The translations under genes were made by a program, and so were the position numbers. Positions 8,080 to 17,131 of a DNA stretch of 64,000 nt are shown here, one piece after another. The notes under the pieces are model-generated. The model was given only the letters and a program-made list of their open reading frames with translations. It did no database searches and had not been told where the DNA came from. Source of the stretch: Streptomyces sp. NRRL F-2664 (GTDB taxonomy: Bacteria; Actinomycetota; Actinomycetes; Streptomycetales; Streptomycetaceae); assembly GCF_000719345.1 (NCBI RefSeq), contig NZ_JOFX01000002.1:427080-491079 (forward strand), written 5' to 3'. The first letter of the stretch is position 1, and every line of letters begins with the position of its first letter.

Positions 8080-8403
8080 CTAGTCGATGCGGAGCTCGCC
8101 CATCCGGCTCCAGCCGTTCGCGCCCTGGATGGTGGTGCTGACGATCTCGGGCGTACGGGTCACCATCGGGCGCATGGTCTCCAGTGCGGCCTTGAAGTGA
8201 TCGGAGGTGACGTGCGCTTCGGCGGCGTCGTCCTGGAAGGCCTCGACCAGGACGTAGGTGTCCGGCTCCTCCAGGCTGCGCGACCACTCGAACCAGAGGT
8301 TGCCGGGTTCGGCGCGGGTGGCTCGGGTGAAGGGCGCGACCTTGTCGGGCCACGCGTCGACGTATTCGGGCTTGACGGGGAATTTCACCACAATGAAGAT
8401 CAC
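8080..8403 (-). CDS. Antibiotic-biosynthesis-monooxygenase (ABM) domain protein, putative quinol monooxygenase
   Basis: A 107-residue single-domain ferredoxin-like fold protein starting at GTG 8403 (FIVVKFPVKPEY...). The first strand, the FTRATRAEPGNLWFEWSR segment and VLVEAFQDDAAEAHVTSDHFKA match the YgiN/ABM family, whose HxxSxHFK motif is recognisable here as HVTSDHFKA. Members oxidise quinols or polyketide phenols without cofactor, or act as stress proteins. It ends 23 bases from the convergent DUF2142 gene and lies just downstream of a TetR gene on the same strand, with which it may be co-transcribed. Confidence 0.82.
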   Translation of the reverse strand: MIFIVVKFPVKPEYVDAWPDKVAPFTRATRAEPGNLWFEWSRSLEEPDTYVLVEAFQDDAAEAHVTSDHFKAALETMRPMVTRTPEIVSTTIQGANGWSRMGELRID

Positions 8404-8412
8404 ACCGGCATT

Positions 8413-9021
8413 TTATGCAGGTCGGTCCGCACCGCGGGAGGACTGAGGGGTGTCCGGCCCCCGCAGCAGGGTCAGGAAGGCGCGGAAGGCGGCCGGCATG
8501 TCCACGGACTCGGGGGACAGCAGCCACTGGTACTGGAGGCCGTCCATCACCGCCGTCAGCAGCGGGGCCGCCTGCTCCGGGGTGAGGCCCGAGGGCAGGC
8601 GGTCGCCGAACTCGGCGCGCAGCACCGCCGCCATCTCCGCGCGGACCTGCGCGTAGCGCTCGGTGAAGAACTCCCGCGCCGGGTGCCCGTCGGTGACGCT
8701 CTCGCCCAGCAGCGCCGAGAAGGTCTGCACGATGCCCGGGCGCATGGCGTTGTACTCCACCAGCGAGGCCAGCAGGTCGAGCCGCCAGGAGTCCGCCGCG
8801 GCGCGCGAGCCGCCGCCCGTGTCCCAGCGGTCGCGCTCCTCCAGTACCGCGACGAGCAGCGCCTCCTTGGTCGGGAAGTAGTGCAGCAGCCCCTGCTGGG
8901 TCAGGCCCACGCGCTCGGCGACCGTGCCCAGGGACGCGCCCCGGTAGCCGCGCTCCGCGATCACCTCGACGGCCGCGCGGACGATCTCCCCGCGCCGCTC
9001 CTCGCTCCTCGCCCTGGCCAT
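8413..9021 (-). CDS. TetR/AcrR-family regulator
   Basis: A 202-residue TetR protein. The N-terminal DNA-binding domain is at residues 5-50, with IAERGYRGASLGTVAERVGLTQQGLLHYFPTKEALL split across the helix-turn-helix. The C-terminal ligand domain has no recognisable effector signature. The ATG at 9021 sits at the usual distance before the first helix; the longer frame reaching 9081 has no homologous residues. It is divergent from the beta-glucosidase gene and probably represses it, and it precedes the ABM gene by nine bases on the same strand. Confidence 0.87.
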   Translation of the reverse strand: MARARSEERRGEIVRAAVEVIAERGYRGASLGTVAERVGLTQQGLLHYFPTKEALLVAVLEERDRWDTGGGSRAAADSWRLDLLASLVEYNAMRPGIVQTFSALLGESVTDGHPAREFFTERYAQVRAEMAAVLRAEFGDRLPSGLTPEQAAPLLTAVMDGLQYQWLLSPESVDMPAAFRAFLTLLRGPDTPQSSRGADRPA

Positions 9022-9079
9022 CGCCGCGGCACCCCTTCCGTCCACTGCCGTCCGCAGGACCGTAGGAGGACCGTACGAC

Positions 9080-9105
9080 ATTTATATATCACGAAGAGAT
9101 AACAA
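9080..9105. promoter_or_regulatory. AT-rich imperfect dyad between TetR and beta-glucosidase genes
   Basis: TTATATATCA...GAGATAAC is an exceptionally AT-rich imperfect palindrome in an otherwise very GC-rich intergenic region. It lies between the divergent starts and could contain both the -10 elements and the TetR operator. Confidence 0.4.
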
Positions 9106-9205
9106 ACCCTACCGTCCGACAGGTGGCGGGTCCACGATGGAGCATCGCGCCCCACCGCACCCGCGCAACCGCACGGTGCACCGCTCCCCACGAGGAGGCA
9201 CGGCC

Positions 9206-11659
9206 GTGACCCCTGCCGATCAGGCCCGCGACCGGATACGGGACGACGCCGTGGAGGCGGCGTTCGGCAAGCTCGACCTCGACACCAAGACCCTGCTCCT
9301 GGCGGGCCGCGACATGTGGTCCCTGCCCGCGGTCCCCGCCATCGGCCTGCAGCCCCTGGTCATGTCCGACGGCCCCGTCGGGGTCCGCGGCGTGCGCTGG
9401 ACCGCCGACGACCCGTCCGTCGCCCTGCCCTCCCCGACGTCGCTCGCCGCCGCGTGGGACCCGCGACTCGCCCGCCGCGCCGGTCGGCTCCTCGCCCAGG
9501 AGGCCCGCCGCAAGGGCGTCCACGTGCTGCTCGCGCCCACCGTGAACCTGCACCGCTCCCCGCTCGGCGGCCGGCACTTCGAGTGCTACTCCGAGGACCC
9601 GTACCTCACCGGCGCCATCGGTAGCGGCTACGTCGGCGGCGTGCAGGACGGCGGCGTCGCCACCACGGTCAAGCATTTCGTCGGCAACGACGCCGAGACC
9701 GACCGCTTCACCGTCGACAACGTCATCGCCCCGCGCCCGCTGCGCGAGCTGTACCTGGCCCCGTTCGAGGCCATCGTCCGGGACGCCCGCCCGTGGGGCA
9801 TCATGACCGCCTACAACCAGGTCAACGGCGCGACGATGACCGAACACCAGTACCTCGTGCAGGAGGTCCTGCGCGGCGAGTGGGGCTTCGACGGCGCCAA
9901 CGTCTCCGACTGGATGGCCGCCCGCTCCACCGCCGGCGGCATCCTGGGCGGCCTGGACGTGGCCATGCCCGGCCCGACCACCGTCTACGGCCCCGCCCTC
10001 GCCGAGGCCGTGCGCGCCGGCGAGGTCCCCGAGTCCGCCGTCGACGACGCCGTGCGCAACGTCCTGCGACTCGCCGCCCGCGTCGGGGCCCTGGAGGGCG
10101 CCCCGGCGGTCGTCGAGAGCGCCCCGGCCCCCGTCGACGGCCGGGCGCTGGCCCGTGAGCTCGCCGCCCGCGGGTCCGTCCTCGTGCGCAATAAGGACGG
10201 GGTGCTGCCGCTGGACACCTCGGCCGGCCGCACCGTCGCCCTCCTCGGCGCCGCCGCGCGCGACGCCCGGGTGCTCGGCGGCGGCAGCGCCACCGTCTTC
10301 CCGGAACGGGTCGTCTCCCCGCTCGACGGACTCTCCGCGGCCCTTCCGGAGGGAGCCCTGACCTACGCCGTCGGCGCCGACCCCTGCGAGGAACTCACCC
10401 CCGCCGACCAGGGCTTCGAGCTGGTCGCCGTGTGCCGCGACGCCTCGGGGACCGTCCTCGGCGAGGGCGGCCTGCCGACCGGCCAGGTCCAGTGGATCGG
10501 CGACGACCTCCCCGCAGGCGCGACGTACGAGGCCATGGCGAGCATCGAGGTCCGCGGTACCTTCGTGCCGCGCGAAAGCGGCGAGCACGCCTTCGGCACC
10601 CGCGGGCTCGGCGGCTTCGACCTGTCCGTCGGCGGACGGCGGCTGTGGAGCGGCGTCCAGGAGGCGGGCGAGGAGACCGACCCCTTCGAGGCCTTCCTCG
10701 GGGCGCCCCACGAGCGCGCCCGCGTCGCCCTCGCCGCGGGCGAGCCCGTCGAGGTGTCGCTGACCTTCCAGGTCCCCGACATGAGTGCGCTGCCGCTGAG
10801 GGCGGTCATGTTCTCGCTGCTCCACCTCGCACCGCGGCGCGATCCCGACGAGCTGATCGCGGAGGCGGTGGAGGCCGCCCGTGCCGCGGACACCGCGGTC
10901 GTGGTCGTCGCCACCACCGAACGCGTGGAGTCCGAGGGCTTCGACCGCAGCGACCTCACCCTCCCGGGCCGCCAGGACGACCTCGTGCGGGCCGTCGCCG
11001 CCGTCAACCCGAACACCGTCGTCGTCGTCAACGCCGGCTCCCCGGTGGAGCTCCCGTGGCGCGAGGACGTCGCCGCCGTCCTGCTCACCTGGTTCCCGGG
11101 GCAGGAGGGCGGGGCCGCGCTGGCCGACGTACTCCTCGGGGAGGTGGAGCCGGGCGGCCGACTGCCCACCACCTGGCCCGCGCGGTTCGCGGACGCGCCC
11201 GTCACCGGGGTCGTCCCCGCGGACGGGCGCCTGGAGTACGGCGAGGGCCTCTTCATCGGCTACCGGGCCTACGAGAGGCACGGCGTCGCCCCCGCCTACC
11301 CCTTCGGTCACGGCCTCGGCTACACCGACTGGGCGTACGACCGGCTGGAGGTCACCGCCGACGCCGTACGGGTACGCGTCACCAACACCGGCGCCCGGCC
11401 CGGCCGCGAGGTCGTCCAGGTCTACCTGGCGCCCGTCCGGGACGCCGTGGAGCGCCCGGCGAGCTGGCTGGCGGGCTTCGCGAGCGTCACCGCCGGCCCC
11501 GGCGAGAGCGTCGAGACCGAGATCGCACTGCCCGCCCGCGCCTTCGAGATCTGGGACGAGGAGGTCCGCGGCTGGCGGCGGATCGGCGGCACCTACGAGG
11601 TCCGGGCGAGCCACGCGCACGGCGACACCCGGTTGACCGCGACGCTCGACATCGACTGA
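9206..11659 (+). CDS. GH3 beta-glucosidase with PA14 insertion and Fn3-like C-terminus
   Basis: An 817-residue family-3 glycoside hydrolase that would release terminal beta-glucose from oligosaccharides. The TIM barrel has LVMSDGPVGVRG (about 51-62), CYSEDPYLTG and TVKHFVGNDAETDR; the nucleophile is Asp235 in NVSDWMA. After the first half of the alpha/beta sandwich, a PA14 domain is inserted at about residues 420-560 (VRGTFVPRESGEHAFGTRG), a feature that shapes the active-site entrance in known members. The C-terminus is the Fn3-like module (VTNTGARPGREVVQVYLAP). There is no signal peptide, so the enzyme is probably cytoplasmic. GTG 9206 has the ideal GAGGAGG eight bases before it. Control by the divergent TetR is likely. 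Confidence 0.93.
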   Translation: MTPADQARDRIRDDAVEAAFGKLDLDTKTLLLAGRDMWSLPAVPAIGLQPLVMSDGPVGVRGVRWTADDPSVALPSPTSLAAAWDPRLARRAGRLLAQEARRKGVHVLLAPTVNLHRSPLGGRHFECYSEDPYLTGAIGSGYVGGVQDGGVATTVKHFVGNDAETDRFTVDNVIAPRPLRELYLAPFEAIVRDARPWGIMTAYNQVNGATMTEHQYLVQEVLRGEWGFDGANVSDWMAARSTAGGILGGLDVAMPGPTTVYGPALAEAVRAGEVPESAVDDAVRNVLRLAARVGALEGAPAVVESAPAPVDGRALARELAARGSVLVRNKDGVLPLDTSAGRTVALLGAAARDARVLGGGSATVFPERVVSPLDGLSAALPEGALTYAVGADPCEELTPADQGFELVAVCRDASGTVLGEGGLPTGQVQWIGDDLPAGATYEAMASIEVRGTFVPRESGEHAFGTRGLGGFDLSVGGRRLWSGVQEAGEETDPFEAFLGAPHERARVALAAGEPVEVSLTFQVPDMSALPLRAVMFSLLHLAPRRDPDELIAEAVEAARAADTAVVVVATTERVESEGFDRSDLTLPGRQDDLVRAVAAVNPNTVVVVNAGSPVELPWREDVAAVLLTWFPGQEGGAALADVLLGEVEPGGRLPTTWPARFADAPVTGVVPADGRLEYGEGLFIGYRAYERHGVAPAYPFGHGLGYTDWAYDRLEVTADAVRVRVTNTGARPGREVVQVYLAPVRDAVERPASWLAGFASVTAGPGESVETEIALPARAFEIWDEEVRGWRRIGGTYEVRASHAHGDTRLTATLDID

Positions 11660-11721
11660 CACACCGTATGGCCGGAAATCACCCCTGGGAACCGCTCCGG
11701 GGGCGGGACCTGACACCCGCT

Positions 11722-11740
11722 CCCGGGCCCCCGGCCCGGG
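11722..11740. terminator. Short GC hairpin between convergent genes
   Basis: CCCGGGCC-ccc-GGCCCGGG, a perfect 8-bp stem with a 3-base loop, lies between the ends of the convergent beta-glucosidase and GDSL genes and could terminate both. Confidence 0.5.
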
Positions 11741-11746
11741 CCGGCG

Positions 11747-12643
11747 TCAACGCGGCGGTTCCGCCGCCGTCACCTGGCGGTGCGCAAGTTCCGCCAGCCG
11801 CGCCTGACCGTCCTTGCCCGGGTGGAACCAGTCCCACCGGCTCAACTGCTCCGCCGCGAAGGGGTACTGGAAGACGGCCCCGCCGTCGTAGCGGCAGAGC
11901 GGGTCCTTCCCGCAGACCTCGCGCAGCACCTGGTTGTACTCGACCACGCGGGCCCGCACCTGCTCGCGCCGGGCCGTGGCGCCCGTGGCCAGCGACAGCG
12001 GATCGGCCAGCATCGACTGGCAGATGCCGAGCTTCCAGACCTGGCGCACCATCGGGAGGTCCTTGCCCTGCTCCCAGAGCCGCTGCAGGTCCGGCACGCT
12101 GGAGACGTACACCTGGGAGGTGGGGGACGCGGCCCGCAGCTGCGCCAGGGCCTGCTCGAAGCCGGACCTGAACTCCGCCACCGGGGTCATCGACGAAGCG
12201 GTCGGACGGCAGGCGTCGTTCGAGCCGACCATCACGGTGACCAGGTCGGGCTTGTGCGCGGCGGCCGCCGTGAGCTGGGCCGGCAGGTCCGCCATCCGCG
12301 AGCCGGTCACGGCGTAGTTCCAGCTGCGCTCGGGCACCGCCGCATCCCCCAGCAGACGGCTCGCGAGGGAGCGCACGGCGGGGTCGCTGCCGGTGGCCCA
12401 GGACACCTCGGGGCAGTCGGCGAGGACCGAACAGGCGTCGAAGCCCCGCGTGATGGAGTCACCGGCGGCCGCGATCGAGGTGGGTGCCGTGTTCCACCGG
12501 GGCGCGGAGGGCGCCCCGCGTTCGCCGGAACCGCCCGGACCTTCCGCCTGACACCCGCTCAGGAGCCCTGCCAGCAGCGCCGCCACCGCGCCCGCGCCCG
12601 AGAGACCACGGCGCGCCCGGCGGTCGGCGGTGGTGCTGCGCAT
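11747..12643 (-). CDS. SGNH/GDSL-type esterase lipoprotein
   Basis: A 298-residue predicted lipoprotein: a basic start (MRSTTADRRARR), hydrophobic stretch and lipobox LLSGC ending at about residue 31. The SGNH blocks follow in order: AAGDSITRGFD (nucleophile Ser), the Gly-containing block around TGSRMADLPAQL, MVGSNDACR (Asn block) and DWFHPGKDGQARLAE (catalytic Asp and His). Extra cysteines in CSVLADCPE and CGKDPLCRY suggest disulfides outside the cell. Substrate could be a lipid, acetylated sugar or glycan. The gene is monocistronic with an AT-poor upstream region. Confidence 0.88.
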   Translation of the reverse strand: MRSTTADRRARRGLSGAGAVAALLAGLLSGCQAEGPGGSGERGAPSAPRWNTAPTSIAAAGDSITRGFDACSVLADCPEVSWATGSDPAVRSLASRLLGDAAVPERSWNYAVTGSRMADLPAQLTAAAAHKPDLVTVMVGSNDACRPTASSMTPVAEFRSGFEQALAQLRAASPTSQVYVSSVPDLQRLWEQGKDLPMVRQVWKLGICQSMLADPLSLATGATARREQVRARVVEYNQVLREVCGKDPLCRYDGGAVFQYPFAAEQLSRWDWFHPGKDGQARLAELAHRQVTAAEPPR

Positions 12644-12892
12644 GGGAAGGACCCCTCCTTCTGGCCCCCACGTCGTCCGGGAGGTCCTGCTGAGTGAAAG
12701 CTCTGTGTTCGGCTGCCTCGGAGCGACCGTACGTCACACCACGACCCCTGGCGCACGGTAGCTTTTCCCCGTGGCGTTTCGGCCGCAGGTCCCGTAGCGC
12801 AATGTCAAATAATTTCCGTTACATTACATCACGTCACAAACTGTCCGTTTTCTGGAGTTTATTCCCGACCTCGTCCACCACTGGAGGTCCCG

Positions 12893-13387
12893 GTGACGAC
12901 ACGTGGAGTTCTGTACGTGCATTCCGCACCGCGCGCGCTGTGCCCGCACGTGGAATGGGCCGTAGGGGGCGTGCTCGGGGTGCGGGTGAACCTCGACTGG
13001 ATCAGGCAGCCCGCCTCTCCGGGCACCTGGAGATCCGAGTTCTCCTGGCAGGCCGAAGCGGGCACCGCCTCGAAACTCGCCTCCGCGCTGCGCGGCTGGC
13101 ACCTGCTGCGCTTCGAGGTGACCTCGGAGCCCTGCCCGACCGCCGAGGGTGAGCGCTACAGCTCCACGCCGGTGCTGGGCATCTTCCATGCCGTCACCGG
13201 GATGCACGGCGACATCATGGTGCCGGAGGACCGGCTGCGCGCCGCCCTGGCCCGGTCGGCGCGCGGCGAGACCGACCTGGAGGCGGAGATCGCCAAACTG
13301 CTCGGCAAGCCCTGGGACGACGAACTGGAGCCCTTCCGCCACGCGGGCGAGGGCGCACCCGTGCGCTGGCTCCACCAAGTGGTCTGA
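12893..13387 (+). CDS. DUF3145 family protein
   Basis: A 164-residue actinobacterial protein. Its start TTRGVLYVHSAPRALCPHVEW and later HAVTGMHGDIMVPEDRLR and KPWDDELEPFRHAGEGAPVRWLHQVV are the family hallmarks. Function is unknown. It is nearly always found beside the fab operon in Streptomyces (S. coelicolor SCO2391 by my memory), convergent to fabF, and shares a bidirectional terminator with it. GTG 12893 follows a strong GGAGG. No transmembrane segment. An exposed Cys-His near the start (LCPHVEW) is conserved in homologues as I recall them, and could bind metal, but this is not shown. Confidence 0.9.
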   Translation: MTTRGVLYVHSAPRALCPHVEWAVGGVLGVRVNLDWIRQPASPGTWRSEFSWQAEAGTASKLASALRGWHLLRFEVTSEPCPTAEGERYSSTPVLGIFHAVTGMHGDIMVPEDRLRAALARSARGETDLEAEIAKLLGKPWDDELEPFRHAGEGAPVRWLHQVV

Positions 13388-13400
13388 CCGACCCCCGCCG

Positions 13401-13444
13401 CGCACGAAGGCCCACCCGGGATCGTCCGGGTGGGCCTTCGTGCG
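13401..13444. terminator. Bidirectional terminator between DUF3145 gene and fabF
   Basis: A perfect 19-bp stem (CGCACGAAGGCCCACCCGG and its complement) with a six-base loop lies between the two convergent stop codons, nine bases from the fabF stop. Confidence 0.88.
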
Positions 13445-13452
13445 AGGTGCGG

Positions 13453-14718
13453 CTACACGCTGCGGAACGCCAGGGTGACGTTGTGGCCGCCGAAGCCGAA
13501 GGAGTTGTTGATCGCGGAGATCGGACCGTCGGCCGGCAGCTTGCGCGGCTCGTCCCGGACGATGTCCGCGTCGATGTCGTCGTCGAGCGCGTCGACGTTG
13601 ATCGTCGGCGGGGCCAGGCGGTGGTACAGCGCCAGCACGGTCGCGACGGTCTCGATACCACCGGCGCCGCCCAGCAGGTGACCGGTCATCGACTTCGTCG
13701 CGGAGATCGCGATGTGGTCGAGGTCGTCGCCCAGGACCTTGCGCAGGGCCTTGATCTCGGCCGTGTCACCCTGCGGGGTGGATGTGGCGTGCGCGTTGAC
13801 GTGGACCAGCTCCGCCGGGTCGAGACCCGTGTTGTCGAGCAGGTTCTGCACCGCCGCGGCGACACCGCGGCCGGTCGGCTCGGGCTGCGCGATGTGGTGG
13901 CTGTCCGCGGACAGGCCCTGGCCCAGCACCTCGCAGTAGACGCGGGCACCGCGCTTGGCGGCGTGCTCGGCCGACTCCAGGACGACGACGCCCGCGCCCT
14001 CGCCCAGGACGAAGCCGTCGCGGGCCTTGTCGTACGGACGGGAGGCCGTCTCGGGGCTCTCGTTGTTCTTCGACATCGCCATCATGTTGGCGAAGGCGGC
14101 GATCGGCAGCGGGTGGATCGCGGCCTCGGTGCCGCCCGCGACGACCACGTCGGCGCGGCCGGTGCGGATCATCTCGACGGCGTAGCCGATCGCCTCGGCG
14201 CCGGACGCGCAGGCGCTGACCGGGGTGTGCACGCCCGCCTGGGCGTTGACCTCCAGGCCGACGTTGGCCGACGGGCCGTTCGGCATCAGCATGGGGACGG
14301 TGTGCGGGGAGACCCGGCGCACGCCCTTCTCCTTCAGTACGTCGTACTGGTCGAGCAGCGTGGTGACACCACCGATGCCGGAGGCGATCACGGTGCCCAG
14401 CCGGTCGGGCGCGACGGACTCGTCCTCGCCGGCCGGGGCGGTGTAGCCGGCGTCGGCCCACGCCTCGCGGGCCGCGATGACGGCGAACTGCGCCGAGCGG
14501 TCCAGCTTGCGGGCCAGCGGCCGGGGCAGGACCTCACTCGGGTCCACGGCGACAGGGGCGGCGATCCGTACCGGGAGTTCGGCGAAGCGCTCGCCCTCCA
14601 GGGGCTTGACACCGGAACGGCCGGCGAGCAGACCTTCCCAGGTCGAAGCGCTGTCGCCACCCAGCGGAGTGGTTGCGCCGATACCGGTGACGACCACGGT
14701 GTGATTGGTCGGGCTCAC
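13453..14718 (-). CDS. fabF: Beta-ketoacyl-ACP synthase II (FabF)
   Basis: A 421-residue KAS II that condenses malonyl-ACP with growing acyl-ACP in type II fatty-acid synthesis. Cys-His-His triad contexts are all intact: VSACASGAEAI (nucleophile Cys, about residue 172), NAHATSTPQGD and NNSFGFGGHNV. The start is GTG 14718 (SPTNHTVVVTGIG); codons upstream to 14784 are an unconserved shadow. Last gene of the fabD-fabH-acpP-fabF operon, separated from acpP by 79 bases, slightly more than the other gaps. Expression is expected to follow the operon and FasR. Confidence 0.96.
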   Translation of the reverse strand: MSPTNHTVVVTGIGATTPLGGDSASTWEGLLAGRSGVKPLEGERFAELPVRIAAPVAVDPSEVLPRPLARKLDRSAQFAVIAAREAWADAGYTAPAGEDESVAPDRLGTVIASGIGGVTTLLDQYDVLKEKGVRRVSPHTVPMLMPNGPSANVGLEVNAQAGVHTPVSACASGAEAIGYAVEMIRTGRADVVVAGGTEAAIHPLPIAAFANMMAMSKNNESPETASRPYDKARDGFVLGEGAGVVVLESAEHAAKRGARVYCEVLGQGLSADSHHIAQPEPTGRGVAAAVQNLLDNTGLDPAELVHVNAHATSTPQGDTAEIKALRKVLGDDLDHIAISATKSMTGHLLGGAGGIETVATVLALYHRLAPPTINVDALDDDIDADIVRDEPRKLPADGPISAINNSFGFGGHNVTLAFRSV

Positions 14719-14797
14719 AGGAATTCTTTCTCCACGTCTCAGAGGGTGCTGAATTGTCACGGCGCCACCGCCGGGTGGCGACAAACGCTCGTCAGGC

Positions 14798-15046
14798 TCA
14801 GGCCTGGTGCTTCAGGATGTAGTCCGCAGCGTCGCCGACCGTCTTGAGGTTCTTGACGTCCTCGTCCGGGATCTTGACGTCGAAGCGCTCTTCGGCGGCG
14901 ACGACGACCTCGACCATGGACAGGGAGTCGACGTCCAGGTCGTCGGTGAAGGACTTGCCGATCTCGACGTCCTCGACCGGGATGCCCGCGATCTCGTTGA
15001 CGATCTCGGCGAGGCCCTCGACGATCTCTTCCTGCGTGGCGGCCAT
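14798..15046 (-). CDS. acpP: Acyl carrier protein
   Basis: An 82-residue acidic ACP. The phosphopantetheine attachment site is Ser41 in DDLDVDSLSMVEVVV. The rest of the four-helix bundle (EIAGIPVEDVEIGKSF, EERFDVKIPDEDVKNLKTV) matches fatty-acid-synthase ACPs rather than polyketide ACPs. It carries acyl chains between FabD, FabH and FabF, whose genes flank it. An AGAAGGAG-like ribosome-binding site precedes the ATG. Confidence 0.96.
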   Translation of the reverse strand: MAATQEEIVEGLAEIVNEIAGIPVEDVEIGKSFTDDLDVDSLSMVEVVVAAEERFDVKIPDEDVKNLKTVGDAADYILKHQA

Positions 15047-15100
15047 GTGGCGCTCCTTCTCTGGTAACTGGGTAAAGAGACCGGGATGTGGATCCCGGCC

Positions 15101-16105
<1,005 letters not shown>

Positions 16106-16124
16106 GCGGTGTGGGCTCCTTCTC

Positions 16125-17048
16125 TCAGGCCGTCAGTTCGGCGACGAGCGCCGCGGCCTTGTCGAGATCGTCCGGGGTCTTCAGCGCCACGCTCGGTACG
16201 CCCTTCAGCGCGCGCTTGGCCAGACCCGTCAGGGTGCCACCGGGGGACAGCTCGATGATCCCCGTGACGCCCAGCTCGGCGAACGTCTCCATGCACAGGT
16301 CCCAGCGGACCGGGTTCGCGACCTGGCCGACCAGGCGGGCGACGACGTCGGCACCCGTGGTGACGACGAGGCCGTCCTTGTTCGAGACGTACTTCACGGC
16401 CGGGTCGGCCGGGGAGAGCGCCTCGGCGGCCTTCGCCAGCTCGGCGACCGCGGGTGCCATGTGGTGCGTGTGGAACGCGCCCGCGACCTTGAGCGGAACG
16501 ATCTTCATGGAACCCTCGGGCTTGTCGGCCTGCAGGGCTTCGATCTGCTCCATCGTGCCGGCAGCCACGATCTGGCCCGCGCCGTTGATGTTGGCCGGGG
16601 TCAGGCCGAGCTTCTCGAGGTGTGCGACGACGACGGCGGGGTCCCCGCCGAGCACCGCTGCCATGCCCGTCTCGGTGACGGCGGCGGCTTCCGCCATGCC
16701 CAGACCACGGGTCCGTACGAACGACAGCGCGTCCGTCTCCGGCAGCACGCCGGCGATGGCCGCGGCGGTGATCTCACCCACGCTGTGACCGGCGACGGCG
16801 CCGAAGGCGGAGGCGGAGCCCAGCGCGGAGGCCGACAGCAGGCCGGCCGCCACCAGCAGGGGCTGGGCCACCGCGGTGTCGCGGATCTCCTCGGCATCGG
16901 CCGTCGTGCCGTAGCGCGCGAGGTCCAGCTGGATGGCCTCCGACCATGCGGCGACGCGGTCGGCGGCACCGGGAAGGTCGAGCCAGGGAGTCAGGAAGCC
17001 GGGCGTCTGAGCGCCTTGGCCGGGAGCGACGAGTACGAGCACCCTCAC
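16125..17048 (-). CDS. fabD: Malonyl-CoA:ACP transacylase (FabD)
   Basis: A 307-residue acyltransferase, first gene of the operon. The nucleophile is Ser89 in GHSVGEI, preceded by the oxyanion-hole motif VAPGQGAQTPGF at the N-terminus; the His partner lies in AGAFHTHHMAP. GTG 17048 is used, after AGAGAGAG; a second in-frame GTG two codons later is possible. It loads malonyl units onto AcpP for fatty-acid synthesis and, in Streptomyces, can also serve polyketide ACPs. The promoter is in the 83-bp gap to fasR. Confidence 0.96.
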   Translation of the reverse strand: MRVLVLVAPGQGAQTPGFLTPWLDLPGAADRVAAWSEAIQLDLARYGTTADAEEIRDTAVAQPLLVAAGLLSASALGSASAFGAVAGHSVGEITAAAIAGVLPETDALSFVRTRGLGMAEAAAVTETGMAAVLGGDPAVVVAHLEKLGLTPANINGAGQIVAAGTMEQIEALQADKPEGSMKIVPLKVAGAFHTHHMAPAVAELAKAAEALSPADPAVKYVSNKDGLVVTTGADVVARLVGQVANPVRWDLCMETFAELGVTGIIELSPGGTLTGLAKRALKGVPSVALKTPDDLDKAAALVAELTA

Positions 17049-17110
17049 ACTCTCTCTTGTGGATGGTTCCTGCCGCCCGTGGGGACAGGGACCAAGAACC
17101 GTCGGGGTAA

Positions 17111-17127
17111 TTGTTGATGTCCCACAA
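17111..17127. promoter_or_regulatory. Dyad in the fabD promoter region, candidate FasR site
   Basis: TTGTTGATGTCCCACAA has matching ends TTGT/ACAA in the 83-bp gap upstream of fabD and just downstream of fasR. FasR of S. coelicolor is known to activate the fabDHPF operon by binding its promoter region; whether this dyad is the actual box is inference. Confidence 0.35.
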
Positions 17128-17131
17128 AACT

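Noticed and set aside
9089..11716. An 875-codon minus-strand frame over the beta-glucosidase
   Set aside because: Antisense shadow typical of high-GC genes; it has no recognisable domain while the plus strand holds an intact GH3 enzyme.
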